Shown one piece after another: positions 60,455 through 64,000 of a stretch of DNA of 64,000 nt (position 1 is its first letter; every line of letters begins with the position of its first letter). Position numbers and translations under genes: made by a program. The notes under the pieces are model-generated. The model was not told the origin of the DNA, made no database searches, and saw nothing but the letters and a program-made list of their open reading frames with translations. The stretch spans positions 458,788 to 522,787 of the forward strand of contig JAHCIJ010000003.1 of NCBI GenBank assembly GCA_026129255.1, given 5' to 3'. The DNA comes from Anaerolineales bacterium. Its GTDB lineage: Bacteria; Chloroflexota; Anaerolineae; Anaerolineales; UBA11579.

Positions 60455-60856
60455 ATGCCGAATATTGAAGAGATCATACAAAAGGCAATGGCAGACGGCG
60501 CCTTTGATCATCTCAAGGGTAAAGGGCAGCCATTGTCTTTGGAGATCAACCCGAATGCCGATCCTGAATGGGAGTTGGCGTTCCATATCTTGAAAGAGAA
60601 TGGGTTTGCCCCGGCTTTTATCGAGGAGCGCCAGGCGATTGAACAGCAGGTCAGTGTTGTGCGCCAATCGCTTCAAGCTGCCGGAGCAGGCAGCTCGCAG
60701 GCCTGGCAGCCAGCCGTACGCACAGAATTTGAAGCACAGATCGCTGAGATCAATAAACGGATACGCAATTACAACTTGAGCGTGCCGCACGAGAAACTTG
60801 CGCGGCGTATGCTGGATGCAGATTCCGAGTTTGCCCGGGCCGCGCGCGGCGAATAA
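60455..60856 (+). CDS. DUF1992 (DnaJ-homologue C28-like) domain protein
   Basis: The protein is 133 residues. IEEIIQKAMADGAFDHLKGKGQPL followed by an ILKENGFAPAFIEERQAIEQ segment is the DUF1992 signature. Despite the name there is no J domain or HPD motif. Function is unknown. It precedes the dnaX cluster but a promoter lies between. Confidence 0.87.
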   Translation: MPNIEEIIQKAMADGAFDHLKGKGQPLSLEINPNADPEWELAFHILKENGFAPAFIEERQAIEQQVSVVRQSLQAAGAGSSQAWQPAVRTEFEAQIAEINKRIRNYNLSVPHEKLARRMLDADSEFARAARGE

Positions 60857-60888
60857 TCGTCTTTTGCATGTGCAAGAATCAGCTTTTC

Positions 60889-60917
60889 TTGCTCATGCTG
60901 GGTGGCTCTGTTACACT
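60889..60917 (+). promoter_or_regulatory. Promoter of the dnaX-ybaB-recR operon
   Basis: TTGCTC and TACACT are 17 bases apart, with the ATG of dnaX 41 bases after the -10 box. Confidence 0.55.
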
Positions 60918-60957
60918 AGTTTTATCCCTGTAGTTGAGCGCTGAGTCTGGAATAAAA

Positions 60958-62511
60958 ATGTCCCTTTCACTCTACCGAAAATACCGGCCGGGCAACTGGT
61001 CTGATGTTGTCGGCCAGGCGCACGTGGTAAATACGCTGCGCAATGCAGTGGCAGCTGACCGGGTGGGGCATGCCTACTTGTTTTCGGGGCCGCGCGGTAC
61101 CGGCAAGACCAGTGTTGCGCGCTTGCTGGCTAAGGCGGTCAACTGCACGCATGAGGACAGGAGCCAGCGGCCAGATTGCACCTGTGACAATTGTCTGGCT
61201 GTGCAAAATGGCAGCTTTATGGATCTGATCGAGATCGACGCCGCTTCCAACACCAGTGTGGAAGATGTGCGTGAGTTGCGTGACAAGATCAACTTCTCCC
61301 CCAACCAGGGCAAGTACAAGGTCTACATCATTGATGAAGTGCATATGCTGTCCACGGCTGCCTTCAACGCCCTGTTGAAGACGCTGGAGGAGCCGCCCGC
61401 ACACGCCATCTTTATCCTCGCCACTACTGAGACGCACAAGGTGCCGGCCACCGTACTCTCGCGTTGCCAGCGACATGAATTCCGCCGTCTGCCGCTTGAT
61501 GAGACGGTTGCCCAGCTGCAGAAGATCGCTGCGGACGAAGGCGTGCAGGCCGACCAAGATGCCTTGGAGCTCATTGCGCGCCAGGGCACCGGCAGCCTGC
61601 GCGACTCGATCTCGCTGTTGGATCAGTTGGCTGTGCCCGGCGAGCAACTCAAGTTGGAATGGGCGCAACAGGTGCTGGGCACCTCGGCGAGCGAGTCGGT
61701 GTTGGGGCTGATCGATGCCATCGTGGCGGGCGATGCTGCCGCCGGGCTCGAGCGGCTGCGCGTCGCCTTGGATGGTGGCAGCGACGCGCGCCAACTGGCG
61801 CGCCAAATTGTGGATACGCTGCGCGGCCTCCTGCTGTTGCGCATGGGGGCACCGCTAAGCTACGAGTTTGCCGGGGATGAGGTGCGCCGCATGAAAGAGC
61901 AGGCCGATGGCCTCTCGGCGCCACAGATCTTGCGCACGTTGCGGCTGTTCAATGAGGCCGCGGCGGACATACGCCAGGCTTGGCAGCCTGGCCTGCCGCT
62001 GGAGATGGCCTTGGTGGAAGCGCTGCAGGCGGCCCCGGTGAGTACGGGAACCACGGCGCCCACAAGCGCTGCGGCATCAACGGCGCCAGCCCCCAGCCGG
62101 CCAGCGGCAGTGCAGGCAGTGCGCCCGGCGAAGCCAGCGAGTAACGCCAGCAACTTGGCCGGCATGGATGCTGCTCAATGGGGCCGCGTGAAAGACCTGG
62201 TGAAGCAGAAAAACCCAAACCTGGCCGCATTGCTTAACTCTTCAAAGGCACGCGAATTGCGTGAAGATAGATTGCTGTTGGGGTTTGCCACAGACGTACT
62301 GCGTGACAAAATGCAAAAGCAAGAGAACCTCGAAGTCCTCGAAGCTGTCTTGGAGCAAGTGCTGGGGCGGCGCTGCACTGTGGAGTGTTTTTTGAGCGGC
62401 GTTAAGTCCTCTGACCTGCCCGCCGGTGTGGATAGCTCTGGCGCGGTCGCAACGGCTGTGCGCCTTGGCGGCGAGATCGTTGACCAGTCGGATCAGGCCA
62501 CGAATGACTAA
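60958..62511 (+). CDS. dnaX: DNA polymerase III subunits gamma/tau
   Basis: The protein is 517 residues, the clamp-loader ATPase. YRKYRPGNWSDVVGQ opens the protein, Walker A GPRGTGKTS is at 44-52, zinc cysteines are C63, C74/C76 and C79, Walker B is IIDEVHML and the sensor 1/SRC motif is LSRCQRHEFRRL. The Ala/Pro-rich linker at ~355-400 and a C-terminal tau-like domain follow. I see no clear frameshift site for a short gamma form. Start ATG 60958; an upstream TTG adds nonconserved residues. Confidence 0.95.
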   Translation: MSLSLYRKYRPGNWSDVVGQAHVVNTLRNAVAADRVGHAYLFSGPRGTGKTSVARLLAKAVNCTHEDRSQRPDCTCDNCLAVQNGSFMDLIEIDAASNTSVEDVRELRDKINFSPNQGKYKVYIIDEVHMLSTAAFNALLKTLEEPPAHAIFILATTETHKVPATVLSRCQRHEFRRLPLDETVAQLQKIAADEGVQADQDALELIARQGTGSLRDSISLLDQLAVPGEQLKLEWAQQVLGTSASESVLGLIDAIVAGDAAAGLERLRVALDGGSDARQLARQIVDTLRGLLLLRMGAPLSYEFAGDEVRRMKEQADGLSAPQILRTLRLFNEAAADIRQAWQPGLPLEMALVEALQAAPVSTGTTAPTSAAASTAPAPSRPAAVQAVRPAKPASNASNLAGMDAAQWGRVKDLVKQKNPNLAALLNSSKARELREDRLLLGFATDVLRDKMQKQENLEVLEAVLEQVLGRRCTVECFLSGVKSSDLPAGVDSSGAVATAVRLGGEIVDQSDQATND

Positions 62512-62551
62512 TGTGCAGCAACAAAACTAAAAGAAACTGGAGTGATGTGTG

Positions 62552-62863
62552 ATGGATAAATTGCCAGGTTTGGGAGACATGGGCGGGATGCTTAAGCAAC
62601 TGCGTCAGTTGCAAAGCGATCTTGCCAAGGCTCAAAAAGAATTGGCCAAAGAGACCGTAACGGCTGAAGTTGCCGATGGGGCCATCAAGGTAGTGATCAC
62701 GGGTGACCAGCGTATTACCAGCTTAGAGATCTCGCCTGAGTTGGTAGCTGACCCGCAGAAGTTGTCCAAGCTGTTGATGGAAGGCGTCAATCAAGCGCTC
62801 GAAGCTTCGCGCGAGATGGCAAAGGATCGCCTCGGCCCGCTCTCGCAAGGACTTGGCATCTAG
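62552..62863 (+). CDS. ybaB: YbaB/EbfC nucleoid-associated protein
   Basis: The protein is 103 residues. GGMLKQLRQLQSDLAKAQKEL is the N-terminal helix, and VKVVITGDQRITSLEISPEL the beta hairpin of the YbaB fold, a dimeric DNA-binding protein. Position between dnaX and recR is the standard bacterial order. A GTG one codon upstream could also serve as start. Confidence 0.93.
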   Translation: MDKLPGLGDMGGMLKQLRQLQSDLAKAQKELAKETVTAEVADGAIKVVITGDQRITSLEISPELVADPQKLSKLLMEGVNQALEASREMAKDRLGPLSQGLGI

Positions 62864-62865
62864 CT

Positions 62866-63468
62866 GTGTTGTTGCCTGAGCCGATCCAGCGCGTGATCGA
62901 AGGATTTGCCAGGTTGCCAGGCGTGGGGCCGAAGACCGCCTCGCGCCTGACTTTTTTTCTATTGCGCGGTGACGGCGCACTGGCTGACGAGCTCTCCAAA
63001 GCCTTGGGCGGCCTGCACTCCGGCACGGCGACATGCCAGCAATGCTTTAACATCACCGCGGCCGGGCAGGAACTGTGCCCCATCTGTGCGCATCCCGAAC
63101 GCGAAAGAGCGCTGCTCTGTGTAGTGGAAGAGCCGCTGGATGTGCTCGCCATTGAGCGCACTCAGGGTTACCGTGGTCTGTATCACGTGCTGGGTGGTGC
63201 GCTCTCCCCGATCGAGGGAGTGGGGCCAGAGGATCTTAAAATTGCTGAGCTGTTGCAACGCCTTAAGCTTGGCGAAGTGCAAGAGCTGATCGTAGCCACC
63301 AATCCAAGCATGGAAGGTGATGCTACGGCCATGTATCTGCAGCAGCAAGTGGAGCCGCTCGGTGTGCGCGTGACGCGCTTGGCACGTGGCCTGCCCATGG
63401 GCGGCGATCTGGAGTACGCAGACCAGAGCACGCTGTTGCGAGCGCTGGCTGGCCGGCAAAACATGTAG
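62866..63468 (+). CDS. recR: Recombination mediator RecR
   Basis: The protein is 200 residues. A helix-hairpin-helix (FARLPGVGPKTASRL, ~15-29), the Cys4 zinc finger C57-x2-C60 / C71-x2-C74, and a Toprim domain (LCVVEEPLDVLAIE) are present, and NPSMEGDATAMYL fits the Walker B-like end. RecR works with RecO/RecF to load RecA. GTG start two bases after the ybaB stop. Confidence 0.96.
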   Translation: MLLPEPIQRVIEGFARLPGVGPKTASRLTFFLLRGDGALADELSKALGGLHSGTATCQQCFNITAAGQELCPICAHPERERALLCVVEEPLDVLAIERTQGYRGLYHVLGGALSPIEGVGPEDLKIAELLQRLKLGEVQELIVATNPSMEGDATAMYLQQQVEPLGVRVTRLARGLPMGGDLEYADQSTLLRALAGRQNM

Positions 63469-63488
63469 CTTAAAACATTCAGAATCGC

Positions 63489-63516
63489 TTGCTATTTGTG
63501 AAAATTTGCATATAAT
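63489..63516 (+). promoter_or_regulatory. rRNA operon promoter P1
   Basis: TTGCTA and TATAAT are 16 bases apart, starting 20 bases after the recR stop. Transcripts from it would pass the hairpin at 63597 before reaching the 16S gene. Confidence 0.6.
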
Positions 63517-63596
63517 TCCGCTTGCATTTGGTATTGGAATATCTGTAGCAAGTACAGCATTCCCTAACAACTGAAGAGTTGTCCAGCGACGGAGGC

Positions 63597-63630
63597 CCCG
63601 ACTGCCCTGATCGGCATCGGGACTTTTCTT
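63597..63630 (+). terminator. Hairpin with T-rich tail in the rRNA leader (terminator or attenuator)
   Basis: CCCGA / TCGGG and TGCC / GGCA stems with one unpaired C and a six-base loop, followed by ACTTTTCTT. It lies between promoters P1 and P2. It may end recR-operon or P1 transcripts. Confidence 0.6.
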
Positions 63631-63641
63631 GTCTGCCAGCC

Positions 63642-63670
63642 TTGACAGGCCACAAGGGTGCGGGTAGAAT
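63642..63670 (+). promoter_or_regulatory. rRNA operon promoter P2
   Basis: A perfect TTGACA -35 box and TAGAAT -10 box, 17 bases apart, about 115 bases before the 16S start. The best promoter in the region. Confidence 0.75.
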
Positions 63671-63743
63671 CCCGCCCCTGTGTATGTGCCGGACCTTAAC
63701 ATCTGAATAGTGATAAGAAGTAAAAGATAGCTTGCGTTTTCTT

Positions 63744-63771
63744 TTGACAAACCGCATAAAGTTGTAACTAT
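63744..63771 (+). promoter_or_regulatory. Possible third rRNA promoter P3
   Basis: TTGACA followed after 16 bases by AACTAT. The -10 is weak, and the site is very close to the mature 16S end, so it may be a processing or antitermination region instead. Confidence 0.3.
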
Positions 63772-63792
63772 GTGTGTCGCAAGACACACTTT

Positions 63793-64000
<208 letters not shown>

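Noticed and set aside
62205..62220. Programmed frameshift in dnaX at an A-run
   Set aside because: The run (GAAAAAC) does not fit a proper slippery heptamer in frame, and no stem-loop or early stop makes a convincing gamma product.

Overview
The window looks like the chromosome of a Chloroflexi bacterium, probably class Anaerolineae. This rests on the start of a 16S rRNA gene at the right edge, small proteins of a type common in that class (N-terminal tetratricopeptide-like helices, one membrane anchor, Thr/Pro-rich linker), and ordinary house-keeping genes with GC-rich codons. The assignment is inference: no alignment was run.

Layout. (1) 1-12079: a complex I operon, nuoD (3' end only) to nuoN, packed head to tail with 1-10 base gaps or 4-base overlaps. 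(2) 12118-17432: a HAD hydrolase, an AT-rich AlbA_2-type gene with an apparent frameshift, a MerR regulator with an aldo/keto reductase, then lipA and ppa on the minus strand. (3) 17457-43036: a large surface-polysaccharide locus. A plus-strand operon (21932-27035) holds the acetyltransferase, aminotransferase, oxidoreductase and 6-dehydrogenase of a UDP-2,3-diacetamido-uronate pathway. Two operons then diverge from about 39.2-39.5 kb. The right-hand one carries a glycosyltransferase, a sugar amidotransferase and its HisH/HisF ammonia donor, which together would make an acetamidino group. The left-hand one has eleven genes: a second amidotransferase, an asparagine-synthetase-like protein, and three proteins that resemble the glutamine kinase, gamma-glutamyl-CDP-amidate hydrolase and CTP:phosphoglutamine cytidylyltransferase of the Campylobacter capsule phosphoramidate pathway. 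Formyl-, methyl- and polyol-phosphate-type transferases and a flippase-like membrane protein follow.

(4) 43333-55254: an AT-rich integrated element bounded by 52-base direct repeats. The right repeat is the 5' two thirds of a working tRNA-Gly(TCC) gene; the left repeat is an orphan tRNA 5' part. A tyrosine recombinase lies just inside the left repeat. Cargo is a candidate small RNA, an HNH endonuclease, two related membrane-anchored proteins (one frameshifted), an XRE regulator, and a 2117-residue nuclease-STAND NTPase resembling the Avs antiphage proteins, with a small overlapping partner gene.

(5) 55207-64000: core chromosome again. It holds two tRNA genes each next to a similar double-hairpin repeat, a rhodanese, a VOC protein, a methyltransferase sitting between a gene and a decayed copy of that gene's 3' end, a Vps62-like protein, a lamin-tail-domain protein, a DUF1992 protein, the classic dnaX-ybaB-recR cluster, and the promoter region and first ~200 bases of a 16S rRNA gene.

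The two most interesting systems are the putative phosphoramidate-activation genes in the polysaccharide locus and the tRNA-5'-end integrated element carrying the Avs-like defence gene.
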